Origin: Chara braunii
Taxonomy: Eukaryota > Streptophyta > Charophyceae > Charales > Characeae
Length of the DNA stretch: 56,351 nucleotides
Reading direction: 5' to 3'
Assembly: GCA_003427395.1 (NCBI GenBank)
Contig: BFEA01000628.1
Span: forward strand, 98,071-154,421
In this document: piece by piece, positions 17,441-29,660 of the stretch
How the letters are laid out: every line of letters begins with the position of its first letter
How positions within the stretch are numbered: position 1 is the first letter of the stretch
The notes under the pieces: generated by a model
What the model was told of the DNA's origin: nothing
Databases searched by the model: none
What the model saw: the letters and a program-made list of their open reading frames with translations, nothing else
Program-made: the position numbers and the translations under genes

Positions 17441-19151
17441 CGATTGTTCACGATATGCTGGAAACCGGGTCCAGCGTCCCCTTCTACTATGCTTTCCAAA
17501 AATGTAAGCTTTGATGCACAAAGTAAAAAAGATGAGCTTAACTGATAGAGACAGCTCATTGCCTCTCAAGATATTTCCTGTGTACTGAGGCTGGCCCATA
17601 AGAGCCCAGTTTCCCCTACTTCCAACATTCAGACTCAGTAAATTTATGGCTGCACAGAAAAAGTCTTTATGTGCTCACGCAGCCCCCAGCTCATGAAGTA
17701 TCAATAGTAACCCTATCGGACCTAAGATCGATCCTGCCGCTACAGACGAGCTGCCGTCCAAGTTCAACTTTTGTAGAAGACGCCGCACGTGAAAAGGATG
17801 TAAGCATTGTGTAGTTACAGCTTCCGCCGAGCATCCGCCGCCTGTGTTTCTCAACAGGCCCCGTCTTGATGCCACCCGCCTAAGCAGACGGGCTCGGTAG
17901 TTCAACATCACAGGTGTCATTGCTGTAGAAGATGTAGAGTTCATACTTGTTGTGGCGTATACTTATACGTTAGGCTGACGCACTATATGCCGCCTGTGTA
18001 TACGAGCTTCGACAACTTGGCTTGGTTGTGAAACCAATGCCAAAGCCAACACTCTATGCCACTGAAACTGCCGAAGCGCTCCCACCGCTGCTGCAGATTC
18101 TCCCACTATCTACAACAGCGCCGCTACGGGGAGTACAGGATCGATTCGCACTGGCTCCAGCACAGACTACACTAAGTTCAAATAAGAGTCACCAAACTAC
18201 CACTTCATCTGGAATGCAAAACACATTGATCTAACCAGAGCCTCAGAATAGACACGACCAAGGCAGAACCATCCAACCACTGTGGAGAATAAACTACGAT
18301 GGAGAGCGGAGCCATGAACCACCGGTCTTACTTATAAAAACGATCCAACTGCAGCGGAGAGGGGAGCCATGAACAACGGCTCTCAAACGACAACGATCCA
18401 GCCACAGTGCAGCGGGGAACAGTGAACGACAGATCCCGCTGGACTCACTAGGCCATCAACCACGACAAAGTTCTGCGAAAATCGACAGGTAGGAACCGCC
18501 AAAAGGTATTGTGGCAGAGTACAGAGCTCTCCAGCCGGACGCGGAAACAAATGGATCTAGGCTGTTACTGTGTCTAGCTTCATACCCTTAACTCTTGCTC
18601 TTCATGACATGTCTGCCCTTGCTAGTATCAGCAGCAGTCCCACCGCCCTTGCAAGCTCTCCCACTGCTTCCGCAAGCACTGCTGTCTTCACTGCTGGCAT
18701 CCTGAAGTACTCTCTCGTGCAATAGGAATGAAGAGTCAAGGTTGCTTCTGAAGTCTGGCATCGTGACGACTGCCAGACGCTGCACAACATTATGCATGTG
18801 GCCAGAAGATTTGCCAGCTTCATCCAAAGTCATGTAGGGTACACGGCGACGACCTTCATTCGCCCACAAACTTTTAGAAGTTTTTCTATGTGATGATGGC
18901 CCCGGTATCTCAAGTGTCCTCAAATGACCTCAAATTTTCTCAATGATCTGTATAATTCAATATGGGACGCTGGGCCCGGTTCCCAGCACGTGTTGCTCCC
19001 CACAAAGAAAAAAAAAAAAAAAAAGATGTTGGGCAGGGCTTCTAGCGTAGCCCCACGCCCCATCATATTCCAGATGGGATGCGCTACGGCCGTCCCCCAG
19101 CACCACCATGTTAACCCAACAGTTCCCTCGCCACCAGGACACCCCCAAAGG
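17441..19151. other. No gene recognised
   Basis: Several short frames exist on both strands but none has a recognisable domain or a homologue elsewhere in the window. Patches such as 'gccactgaaactgccgaagc' and 'cacagtgcagcggggaacag' are repetitive. A 17-A run lies at 19008-19024. The stretch 'gccccggtatctcaa' near 18899 is the reverse complement of the start of the direct repeat at 19500. Confidence 0.4.
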
Positions 19152-19396
19152 NNNNNNNNNNNNNNNNNNNNNNNNNNNNNNNNNNNNNNNNNNNNNNNNN
19201 NNNNNNNNNNNNNNNNNNNNNNNNNNNNNNNNNNNNNNNNNNNNNNNNNNNNNNNNNNNNNNNNNNNNNNNNNNNNNNNNNNNNNNNNNNNNNNNNNNNN
19301 NNNNNNNNNNNNNNNNNNNNNNNNNNNNNNNNNNNNNNNNNNNNNNNNNNNNNNNNNNNNNNNNNNNNNNNNNNNNNNNNNNNNNNNNNNNNNNNN
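19152..19396. other. Assembly gap (N run)
   Basis: 245 undetermined bases. The reading frames drawn across it are meaningless. The sequence just left ('gggacgctgggcccggt', 18963) and just right ('ggcccagcgtccca', 19397) are inverted copies of each other. The gap may therefore sit inside a palindrome that could not be assembled. Confidence 0.95.
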
Positions 19397-19479
19397 GGCC
19401 CAGCGTCCCATAACGAGTACATTCAGAAAACTCGTCAGAAAAATTCATGAGAATGAGGCTAGGAACCTACTAGAAAAAT

Positions 19480-20085
19480 CCAATTGGCCTAAAAGGGGAA
19501 TTGAAAATTGAGATACCGGGGCCCTCACCCGGCTTTGGCTCAGGGAATTAACGCTACTTCAGCCATGTCTATGACAACTTCATGTTTCAAAGACGACTCG
19601 GGAGAACCCCATCAATCCACTTTACCTCCCTCCGGCAAGACTGACTGCAGCGGAGCCACCATCTCTGCTGTTGCTATACCATACTCCCGTCCTACCAGCT
19701 AGCCCCCTCACTGGTAGGACGCATGATAACCCACCATCATATCCCACTCTCCTTATTCTCTTCTTTTTTGAAATTTTTAATTGGCCTACAGATGGAATTT
19801 GGAAAATTGAGATACCAGGGTCATTACCCGGCTTGAACTCGGAACAATTGGAACTACTTCAGACATGTCTATCACGGCTTCATGATTAAGCAGAAATTCA
19901 GAACAACTCGAAAGAAAACCCATCGATCCACTTTACCTCACTCCAGCAAGACTGACTGCAGCGGAGCCACCATCTCTACTGTTGCTATGCCATCCTCCCA
20001 TCCTACCAGCTAGCCCCCTCACTGGTAGGACGCGTGATAACCCACCATCTTCTCTCCCACGCACCTTATTAACTCTTAACGTCGT
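19480..20085. repeat. Direct repeat, two units, period about 311 bp
   Basis: Unit 1 (about 19480-19770) and unit 2 (about 19785-20085) share 'attgagataccNggg', 'acttcagNcatgtctat', 'tgactgcagcggagccacca' and 'taccagctagccccctcact' in order, with 'ctgactgca' at 19641 and 19952. Identity is high in the second half. The units are non-coding, and their element of origin is unknown. Confidence 0.7.
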
Positions 20086-20219
20086 TCCAGAAAGAAGAGA
20101 ATAGGCCACAGAGGTCCTACGATGATTCCAAAAACTTGAAAACCCACACAAATCCTTCCAACGTTCTCAAAACTGTCGTACACTCTGCCGCTCTCTTCCA
20201 GGTCTCACACCCCCTATTT

Positions 20220-20930
20220 CTGCTGGGTTACAGGGCAACGCAACTCAACCCAGCTCCGACCAGCGTCTTCCCGGCAGCAACCCTCGGTTGTCCCGTGGAA
20301 GCCCCCCCCAAGACCTCCCCAGATCTCTCTACCAGACCTCGTGCTCCTGCGTCGCAGGTTACAAGGCAACACCCCAGCTCCGGTCAGTGTCGTTCTGACA
20401 TCGAACAACCGCAGATCTCTAAGTATAACAGCGTTGACGCCACATAAGAAAAGTTGGTAGGGATCCCTAAGTCCTAAAAAACATCCTAGGACCACTAAGC
20501 ACCCAATTCTCTTTAGGATATTCAAAAAGTATTTTTAAAGAATATATGAACGGAGGGGGGGGAAACTAAAACTGTCTACTATCCTAGATTCCCCCTTCCA
20601 ACAGATGGAGCGTCGGTCCAGGCTTTTAGACCTCGTACTAGAACTCACTTGATCTCCTACCCCCTTCTGCTAGGGTAACAGGGCACCACAACCCTCCCCA
20701 GTACTAATCAACCTAGTTCTGACGGACAGGAAGTGTCTTCCTCCTTCGACAATTCCTGTAGCGGCAAGCCCCTAAGCAAATTACAGGGTCAATACCCCAG
20801 CGCCAGCTATGTCGGACGATCTGGTTATGCCTTCCACCCTCGGCATAACTTCACATGCCTCGAAGCTCCCCCTGGGTAACAGAGCAACGGCTCCAGCACC
20901 GGCTGGTGTCGTCCTAGCCTTGTCCTTCTG
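20220..20930. repeat. Degenerate interspersed repeat, about 40-bp core
   Basis: A core of the type 'ggttacagggcaac..ccccagctccggtc..tgtcgt' occurs near 20224, 20357, 20672, 20779 and 20873 with many changes. No reading frame of note. It may be the remains of a minisatellite. Confidence 0.45.
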
Positions 20931-22250
20931 ACCTACTTACCCAAACAAACAGCCTTTTCTATTGGAGGTCCCCTTGCTACCTTCCCTCCTTCCACCCTAG
21001 CTTCCCCCCCCCCTTCGACTCACTGTATGACCCTGGAAATCACTCCTTCCCTCATAAAATCCTCACACTGCTTCACCCCCTTGCCTTCTCTCCCCACCCG
21101 CCAGTACTGATCCGACCCTAAATCAGTCTGGCTAAGAGACAACAATCCCCTCAATACCGCCTCCCCCCTCCAAGAATAACACCTCCCGCCTTGTGAAACC
21201 CTCACGGGGGGAGACTCCAATCCTCAAGGAAGACACCACAGGTATATACAACAAGCCAATCCGAATCAAATTTAACCGCACGGTGTTATAGACTAACAAC
21301 ATCACAGATTGAGACCTCAAATTGCTAAAACTAATTACTAGATGGAAATTTATGGGCATCGACATCGGAAAACCCATTGGGATAACGAATAAGATCGAGA
21401 ATAAAAGAAATCGCACAAACAGCAAATCAAGCCTCGAAGAGGTTTGAATCTTGAATTTTAAGCATCAAGACCGAAAATTAAAAAGAGAACACAATTTGAT
21501 ATACAATTTCAGAAGCTTGAAAAATCCAGGTAGGAAAAACACAATAGGGAATCAATTCTGTTGTCCAAGCAGACTTTCGACTCAGACTTCTAGAACCCAA
21601 AGTCCAAGAAATCGATCAGATCGTAATTCAGGAAATGTCAATTATAACTTCAGAAGAATCTCTTCATGAGAATATCTAGGCTTTTGGCTTATAAAAACAA
21701 ATCGATAACATCGTTTTGATAACCATCAAAATTAGTGACGTAGGATAACAAATAGGTAATACAGCCATCATAACACAACCAATCCGAAATCAGATCTAAA
21801 CTTCAAGATTAGAAGAGTAATAGGTATTAACCTAGACAAGATAACTGAGAATCTTCTCGTCAAGACTCTAATCAAAGTTATAACAGAACCACCACAACGA
21901 AATGAAGAGGAAGAACACCACATACCTTCGACATCCCTAAAAACACCCCCCCTCTCTTCAAACCTCACCTCCTCCTTCATCGGCTTTCCAGCAGCTCGGC
22001 CACCAATGGTTGTCGCATATTCAACCATCCAAAAAAAACGAACGATGAAGATAATCAGGACCGCAGCCCGGAGTATTCCAAAACCGCGTTACGAGCCAGA
22101 AACCGCTGAGCCTGCCAGCCGCCCCTCGCAAGGGGGCCTGAAGAGATGAAGGGGTGTCTTTATCGTCGACGTCGCCCACCCCCCACTCCCTCTTATGAAC
22201 CTCTTCCCCTGATCTACTCCTCCTCTCCAATAAGACCGTGTTGAACTTCA
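20931..22250. other. No gene recognised
   Basis: Mixed AT-rich (21230-21900) and C-rich (20960-21200) sequence with short frames on both strands. No domain, repeat family or RNA was identified. Confidence 0.4.
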
Positions 22251-22299
22251 TCCATGTATACTACCGAGCCTAAAACAAGAAAAGCAAGCAGTAGAATCT

Positions 22300-22640
22300 G
22301 CAGCAACACCCGGCTACCATCAGCCTACACCCATCGCTGTTCATCGCACACCCTACCCCCATCCTCTTCTCTTACCCCTCTCCACCCGCTGCCACTCCCC
22401 ATCACTCGTCGTTGCCTTGCACTGCACCTCTCCCCTCGCCGCTGAACCCTATCACCGATCGTCACCATGCGTTATATCCTCTACCTCTGCACCTCTCCAC
22501 CCTCCTCCCTTACCCCGCTCCACTCGCAACTACTCCCCATCTCTCATCGATGCCATGCATCGCGCCTTCCCACTCACAGCTGTTCCTTATCACCCGCCAT
22601 CACCATTCATATCCTCTACCATCGCACTTCTCCTCGCGCT
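22300..22640. repeat. C/T-rich degenerate tandem repeat
   Basis: The elements 'tcatcgc', 'cacctctcc', 'ccctcac', 'atatcctctacc' and 'cgctg' recur in shuffled order, giving Ser/Pro-rich frames in all three plus phases. That composition explains the open frames, so I call no gene here. Confidence 0.5.
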
Positions 22641-23263
22641 GCTGCATCTTCATCGCTCCGCGCCCGCCCGCTTCTCCGTGTCCCGACGACGAGACCGGCG
22701 GGGCGCAGCGCTCCCGGTAGCGCTGCGTCGCCCGAAAATCGCAGTCAGACCAACTCTCAGCTTAAAGAGTGTCGATGCCCATATAGCAACCGCTGTTATG
22801 CACTGGTCCACTGGTCGACATTGCACAGTAGGCAATTGGTGATAGCAAGGCTAGCAGAGAACCGGAATCTCCCTATCCCCTGATATCTCATAGGGGCAAA
22901 CACAGTAAAACTATACCACGAGGGAGATGGGGGACGCCTTGAAATTGACGAGTACGACGGCGTCCATCCTATAGGAGGCCAACTGCTTCTTACCCCTTGG
23001 TCAGAAACGCCGTACCAAGCATACCGCGCGGAAGAATGAGGGACGTCCTTAAAAATACGGAAGGAGAAGATGTGCCCCACACACGCCATGTGAGCAGCAA
23101 GCGGCGCAGTAACACGGTAGCGCCTCGAGAATACCGATGTTGAGGGCGCTAGCACCTGCGTTAACGCACCTAAGCGCTGTCGCGCTGTGCTCCCGGCCTC
23201 CCGTTTCCGATATGTTATTACCCTTCTTTCCTTTTATAATTTAGGAAGGGATGCATTTTTGTA
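22641..23263. other. No gene recognised
   Basis: No supported gene. A minus-strand frame at 22796-23155 is open for 119 codons but has no recognisable motif and no homologue in the window. Confidence 0.35.
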
Positions 23264-24651
23264 CAACAGAAAAATTCCCACGAGAAATGAAAGTTGAAAA
23301 AACATTCCATAAAAAAAAAATCCTTCATATTTATAAATATATCATTCCAATGTTCGTCCAATTCTAAAATTTTCAGTTTTATTTGATAAGATCCCGTCTA
23401 AATATGAGCTTTCCATTCCAACTACATCTATTTGTTCAAGATGGAATGAAAGTCTGGACGATTTTATGAAATGTTTTAATTAAACTTTCATTCTACTACA
23501 AGAAATATCTTCTAATTTAGATTGGATTAACATATTTATGACTGGAAATCCTTACTTAGAATGACAGTCCTATTAAAAAATTTCATGAACTCGTCCACAC
23601 TTTCATTCCATCTCTAGCATGCAGTTCAAATAAGAAGGGATACCCCATTGTTGGAAGGAAAGTTTTTAAGTAAGACGGAAAATTTTAAAATTGGAATGAC
23701 ATTTTTTAAGATGGAATGAAAATTTTAAATTTAGAATGTAATTCCACTATAAAATGATTATTTAATCCGAAGAAGTTTTTCCGTTGTAGGTAGTCTTAGG
23801 GCGTACTCACACTAGGGCCTATTATGTCAAAATAGCGAAAATTTGATAGTTGGGTCAGTTGCAAGTAGCAGGGAAAGTGGCAAAAGCAGCGAAGGGGGTA
23901 TCAAATGTAAGCGGCCTGCTGCGAGGAAGGACATTTTGCTACCACCTCTGGAGCATGGTTCCACTAGCAATACCGACAGCAGCAAATTTCTGCATCCCAC
24001 GGTGCCGAGCCTCGCGTACCGAACCCAACAGCGGAGCCAAAACACTGTATGATAGCGGCGGACACGACATGCACTGCTCGCAGGCCGCTGGTTTTTCCCA
24101 TCCCGTAAGTCGAAGTGCTATGGAAATGAGACAACAGAAAATTTTCTATAATTAAATAATAATTCTAGATTAAAATTACATTCTAAATTTTAAATTTTCA
24201 TTCCATCTTAAAAAATGTCATTCCAATTTTAAAAATTTCGTCTTACTTCAAAACTTTCCTTCCAAGAATGGGGTATCCCTTCTTATTTGAACTACATGTT
24301 AGAGATAGATTGAAAGTCTGGATGAGTTCATGAAATATTTTAATTGGACTGTCATTCTAAGTTAGGATTTACAGTCATAAAAAAGTTAATCCAATCTAAA
24401 TTAGAAGATATTTGTTGTAGTTGAATGAAAGTTTAATTAAAATATTTCATAAACTCGTCCAGACTTTCATTCCATCTTCAACAAATAGATGTAGTTGGAA
24501 GGGAAAACTCATATTTAAACAGGAACTTATCAAATTAAATTGGAAATTTTAGAATTGGATGAACATTGGAATGAGAATTTATAAATATGAAGGATTTTTT
24601 GTTTATGGAAGGTTTTTTCAACTTTCATTTCTCGTGGGAATTTTTCTGTTG
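23264..24651. mobile_element. Foldback element with arms of about 490 bp
   Basis: The left arm (23264 to about 23755) and right arm (about 24163-24651) are long imperfect inverted repeats. The outer ends are CAACAGAAAAATTCCCACGA and its reverse complement. The arms are AT-rich and themselves full of a short motif (ATGGAATGAAA and TTTCATTCCAT). Together they flank a GC-richer spacer of about 400 bp (23756-24162) that holds a stretch similar to a MITE end (GGGCGTACTCACACTAG, 23811) but no gene I recognise. The structure fits a foldback or long-TIR DNA transposon. No target duplication was found. Confidence 0.75.
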
Positions 24652-24713
24652 GAGTCTCCATGCGCCCACCTATGCAACGCATAGGCGAGCACCTGCGCAG
24701 GCGGCAAAGGCTT

Positions 24714-25140
24714 CCTCCAAATTTGGTGCAAGCACATGAAGCAGCCGATTTAAAGTAGATCTACACATACGCAAGAGGGTGACATAATGGTCATCCTCAA
24801 CGTGATCCGTTACCTCGAGATCCTACCACGCTCCGCCTGTGCGGCGCATGACCCACCATCGAGGGGAATTGCGAGGCATGATATCTCAGACTGAAACAAT
24901 GGCATGCCATTGCCGAGAAACATACCCGCGTCTCTTACGGGAGGCCGTATCATGTTGTTCACCATGCTCCAAAATGTCTTTTATCACCCGCTTCCCTGTC
25001 CATGAAGGGCTGCTCCAGATCTCAACGAACATCCGAACCGCATCCTCCCCGAGTTGCAGAGCACAAGTGAGGATAGGGACGATGACATCCTCAAGGGAGG
25101 TGTCATCGTGTTCCCTTGTGTACTGTACTCCACGAACCAC
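24714..25140 (-). pseudogene. Harbinger-like transposase, N-terminal fragment (copy B)
   Basis: The minus strand encodes 'DDTSLEDVIVPILTCALQLG', 'VIKDILEHGEQHDTASRKRR' and a damaged continuation equivalent to copy A (3225-3776). As in copy A, the frame ends near the 'ctccaaat' boundary (24714) before any DDE core, here next to the foldback element. Same family assignment and same caution as copy A. Confidence 0.45.
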
Positions 25141-25595
25141 AAAAAACCAGCCTTGACCCCCACCCCAAAAGGGCTCCCAAACCCACCTACTTCAAGCCAC
25201 CCTTACAATTTTGTAAGAGTATGTCGCAGTACTGCTGAGCCCACAACATAAGCACAGAGAAACGTACCGCGAAGGTTGTCGACCAACATGACATAAGAGT
25301 GTATCACTAGTACTGACCCATACTCAGATAGTGAAAGTGTCGAAATCCCCAGGCAAGGAAGTGGAACCGATGCTTAATGGAATTGAACACTCGTCTGCCC
25401 CTTGGAGAAGGGGCACACTCAATTTATCGTCCATGCAACAAAGCAAAGGACAGAATAGCGCTCACGCCCCTAGACCCGTGCAGTGGTCAGGTGCATGTTT
25501 TTCACTACCCAGGCATGCCAAGGCCGACATGAACTTCACGTGCCGAGCCAGAATCGAAAAGTGGGCGCTGACCCAGAGTCGGAAATGGGCCGCAA
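24714..25595 (-). mobile_element. Harbinger-like repeat element, copy B (empty site)
   Basis: Co-linear with 3227-4484 plus 12656-12721. It lacks the 336-bp MITE (site at about 25325) and the U6 copy (site at about 25524-25530, 'aaggccgacatgaacttcac'). It therefore documents the sequence before both insertions in copy A. Confidence 0.65.
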
Positions 25596-25618
25596 GATTG
25601 TCGCTAGAGGAATGACGT

Positions 25619-25692
25619 GCGCTAATTTTGCCTGCGTTAAGCGCTGCCTCGGCGGCGCTAGGCGCTAGGCAATATTGGGGCAGAGATTAGCG
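25619..25692. repeat. 74-bp hairpin element
   Basis: The ends GCGCTAAT (25619) and ATTAGCGC (to 25691) are inverted, with the internal stem 'gcgctgcctcggcggcgc'. A diverged relative is at 4597-4686. It looks like a very small MITE. Confidence 0.55.
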
Positions 25693-25699
25693 CCCGTAG

Positions 25700-26065
25700 G
25701 CATTGGGAGAAGAGTGTGGGCGAAAGTGGGTTCAAGCTGAGGAATTGGTGTTGGTTGGGAATGGGTGTCCGGGTGAAGGAGAAATAGCGACAGCTCCATG
25801 GCTGGAAAATAACGTGGGAATGAAGGCGCCCACCATAGCCAACCTCCTCAGGCGAGGAACACTGAAGTCAAGCCAGGATGTCTATAATTCGAGGCTCATC
25901 CTCTCCTGGAATGGGTGTCCGGGTGAAGGAGAAATAGCGACAGCTCCATNGCTGGAAAATAACGTGGGAATGAAGGTGCCCACCATAGCCAACCTCCTCA
26001 GGCGAGGAACACTGAAGTCAAGCCAGGATGTCTATAATTCGAGGCTCATCTTCTCCTGGGTGTGA
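25700..26065 (+). repeat. 150-bp tandem duplication, in frame, with an N
   Basis: Two copies of 150 bp start near 25760 and 25910 and differ by only two substitutions and one N (25950). They keep an open plus frame (repeated 'NGCPGEGEIATAP' and 'VGMKAPTIANLLRRGTLKSS'). The same left part (from 'aaagtgggttcaagctgagg') recurs at 45762 and runs into the second N gap at exactly the base where the N sits here. The high identity and the N suggest an assembly join; a genuine tandem repeat cannot be excluded. The frame is not a known protein. Confidence 0.7.
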
Positions 26066-26714
26066 TGTTTCACCAGCATCCATGAGTTTATAACGAGTCT
26101 CTAACGACGAAATTAGCCGAAGAGACTCGTATAGACCCATGTAGGCAGAGGCGATACTACCGGGTTGCCCACGAAGGTGGGAGACGAGGTAATTAAGAGA
26201 AAAAGGAGGGAGGCGACCTTTTGGATTCTGGAGGGAAGAGTGTGAGCGGCTTGGTGAGGAGACTCACTAGGGTGGACTATAGATGGACCAGAGGGGAGGA
26301 GGAGGAAGTCAAACTCATCCACACTGAATGAAGGGATCATCTTTCGGGGAGGATGAGGAAGTCACAGGAGAACCATGCAAGAATCTCCCAGAGCAATGCC
26401 TAATCGACATCTATTGTCCACCCTGATGGGTGGCGAAGGGTAAGCCTCTCGATTCACACCTCGACATAGGGGGAGGGACAGGGTTACAGACTTTACCCTA
26501 TTTATGGAGGCTTTGTGCTCTTATTCTTTGTTTATGGTTTTATGTTCTCTCTTCGATTTTCTTAGTTCTTGAGAGTAGTTCTGGAGTGTAATCTGTTATT
26601 TAACCAGTTGTCGTATATCGCTAATCTACGGTGGTTAAGAGCGTTTAGGCCGTGGGCCCGATTGAAAGCTGTCGTATGGTAAAAAAACCCTCATTGTAAC
26701 AGGATCTGTCTATA
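26066..26714. other. No gene recognised; small hairpin
   Basis: A 10-bp perfect inverted repeat (ACGAGTCTCT, 26093-26102 and 26121-26130) with an 18-base loop is the only clear structure. The right part probably includes the 5' region of LINE B. I found no U6 fragment at its 5' side. Confidence 0.45.
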
Positions 26715-29242
26715 ATGACAGACTCTTCCGGCCCACGCCCCCAGGCCCAGGCCAGGGCGAAACGGACAGAGTGAAGGGAATTATTGCCAACTATTACAAT
26801 GAAGGAATTTTGCCAGACGACCTTAACCTTTAAAGCATGGAAATAGGGGATGACTATGCGAAAGTAGTGGTCAATCCAGCTATCTACGCGATCCAGAGGG
26901 AATGGTTGTAAGAAAACGTTGTTCCGGTGTTTTTCGGGAAAGACTCCAAGTCTCTACCGGTAAAAATTAAAATACGTCTTATCCGTATATATGAGGATGG
27001 TTGGGCGAAGAGTGGCGCAATTCATGCCCCTCCAAGGAGGGGAGTGTTCCATAATGAAGGCCACAACCTCATTACATATGTGGCCTCGGCCTAGGAGATC
27101 GCAGCCTGGATGTTAAGGGAAAAAAAGACCAAAATTACCCTTGACAATAAGGACTACTTGATCTTCTTTCGACCCAGGATGAGTGAAAAGGAACTCTTCG
27201 AATGGCGAGAAGCCTCACACTTTAATTTTTTTTGGATCAGATGCAAGTACATCCCGGTTGCAGCGTTGCCCTACCTGTCTTCCGCAATCAAAAAGGTCTT
27301 TGGGGATATCATAAAAAAACACGGCACATTTTCATAGTCGATCTCCCCAGAATTGGTCAACATCATATTTGATCTCGACCCAACTGCCCGGATCAGATAC
27401 AAGCCCTATTTGATCATAGATATGAAGGAGGGAGGCTACGTTGAAATTGAGGTGGTGCATGCTCAAACCCCCTGGTTCAGGGTATGTAGACAACACTTCC
27501 ATTCGGAAGAAGACGACTCCTGCCCGGCTAATCAAAATGGACAGAAGGAGAAAGAGAAACACCCTGCGCCGCCTCCGGGCCCACCTCCACCCAATCCTTT
27601 GGACAAAATAGATGTTAACATCAGGAAGGGAGGAAATGGAGGTGAAAAAGGAGGAAAGGACAAGGGAGATGAAGGCGTGGGGGGTGAAGGAGATGAAGGT
27701 GTGGGAGATAAGGAGAAAACTGCCCAATCACCCACAACGAAGAATGGTCAGAAGGACACAGTTCGAGAGAAAGGGAGTGCAGAACTCAACCAAAAGGGGA
27801 AAGTCGGGAAAGGAAAGGAGGAGGGAAAGGGACCCCCCCCCCCCCCCACGAGGAAAGAATGGAGGATGCAGAGGATGCAGAGGATACAGGAGACCTAAGG
27901 GTTCAAGGGGAGGGGGACAGGGAGGGAAGGGTAACAGAAGAAGGGGAAAAACGAGACAAGCCAGCAAAGACAAACAAGGGTCCACTTCCCATTCCCACCA
28001 CCTACAAAGAGATTCTGAAAAGAAAACATGCAGTAAGAAAAGCTCAGAAGAAGAAATACAGAGAAAAAACAATAATTTTCCAGACAATCATTCTCAGGTT
28101 GGGGGGGCTCTTCAGCCACCAGGCCCTGTAGGGGGGAAAGGGGAGGAGGTCCAGGGCAAGGACATGACTTCATGTGAGGGGGATTCTCAATCAGAGACCG
28201 TACTGGTTTCAGGAGGTATGAAAGAAGGGAAGACGGAGGGCAGGGAGACGCCCGCTGTTGCTCCAGGAGCAACAATAGAGGCTAGGCTGGAGAAGCATGT
28301 GGTGGGAGGGGGTGGACCACAAGAAAGAGACCCCACCCCCCCCGAGAACTTCGAAGTAGTCCAAGTGTCACCCCAACAGTCGACAGTCGGGGTGGTGGCA
28401 TAGATACAGGCTGAAAAGTAAAAAAAAAGACAAATATATATCTAACTGATAGAGAGACTTGTACGCTTTATAATAATAAGGCATTGTATGACTCCTCCTC
28501 GGATGGGGAATAAGAAAATGTTACGGGAGTCAAACTGTGTCGCTTGAGTTCAAAAGGTAAGACCGTGTTAGTACCGGTTTGGGGAAAGGAAACTCCTTGT
28601 TCGTTAGAAGACGAAAAGGACAAAGATGCAGAACCTGGCCAGGAGTTTTATTCCCCTACAAGTGCCCTGACGGATCATTCCGAAGGAGTAGGAAAAAGAG
28701 TAGAAGAAAGGGAAGAGTTTTTCTGTCCAGAACTTTTTGCCCCGCCCACCTACGGCCCTGCCCCAAGTTCCCCGCTCTTCCGTAACCCGAATAAGATTTT
28801 GTCCTCCTCAACAAAAAAGCCCCGGATTGAAGGCTTAAAATTCCAGGCAAGAATTGCAGAGGAGGAAATGGGAGGGTCTGCGGAAGAAATAGTCAGCAGC
28901 TCCCCAAAAAAGAGGGGCCACCCACAAGCCATAAAGACGGCACGCAGATCCTTGACGTTGGCGGCGCCCATGCACACTCTTTCCAGAGAGGATAGAAGTA
29001 AGGGACTCATCACAGATTACCTAGTTCCCCAGATTTGCTCACATGATGGGCAGCTCATGAGATTTCTTACTCAACACGGAAGGGATGAAACATTTACTCT
29101 TCCTACTGTCGTAACCAAAAGTGTCTCTTTCCCTTCTCCGATAATGGCCTGCAATTTGGTTAAACTGCAGGTTCTGCAATCCTTAGGAGAAGTTGCACTA
29201 ATTCTGGATCCTAAAATGTCTCGTCACGTGGTGGATAAGTGA
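26715..29242 (+). pseudogene. LINE B ORF1
   Basis: Likely start is the ATG at 26715 (MTDSSGPRPQ). Blocks homologous to LINE A ORF1 appear in order across shifted frames: 'GDDYAKVVVNPAIYAIQREW', 'FHNEGHNLITYVA', 'ELFEWREASHFNFFWIRCKY' and 'IEVVHAQTPWFRVCRQHFH'. The zinc knuckle has lost its first Cys (FRVC instead of CPTC) but keeps the downstream His and Cys. Lys/Gly/Glu-rich and Pro-rich stretches follow (27530-28400). The conserved C-terminal module 'TDYLVPQICSHDGQLMRFLT' ends at 29242. Stops (for example 26772, 26833) and frameshifts make it non-functional. Confidence 0.65.
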
Positions 29243-29660
29243 GAAGGAGGGAAAGTTCGCCTCCTCGTAGCCTTTTTTGAGCTAATTAAGGTAACAGAGA
29301 ATAAGTCCAAATGGGACGACTTGAGAATTCACTAGCTGTAGGTGGCACACCTGACAACCCCTCTTTCGGAGACAATGACCAATATCAGGCTGGCAACCTC
29401 ACTCACAGCAAAGGAGGTGGCAGACAGGCTGATCCAGTCTGGCAACCAAGAAACGGTCCTCTAAGAGGCCTTTGCCGATCGCCTCCTAAAGCAAAATAAA
29501 AGCAAATGCCTTATCCTAGGGATAGGTGACCCCGCCGCTGGCATAGCGCCCATTGCTGCTACAGCTGTGGTTGCTCCAGCACCAGTATTAACCTCAACCT
29601 CTACGGGGAAAGAAAATGAACTTGATTGAATCCAAACCCCGAACGGTGCAGGTTGTCCTG

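Noticed and set aside
18920-19511. Reading frames spanning the first N gap, and likewise 45704-46106 across the second
   Set aside because: They consist mostly of undetermined residues, so no coding claim is possible.
22254-22883. Overlapping Ser/Pro-rich ORFs in all plus frames
   Set aside because: Composition of the C/T-rich repeat keeps every frame open; none has a domain or a homologue here.
26400-26714. U6 fragment at the 5' side of LINE B
   Set aside because: I looked for the U6 5' half upstream of LINE B and found none, so LINE B gives no support for U6 targeting; its 3' end is lost.
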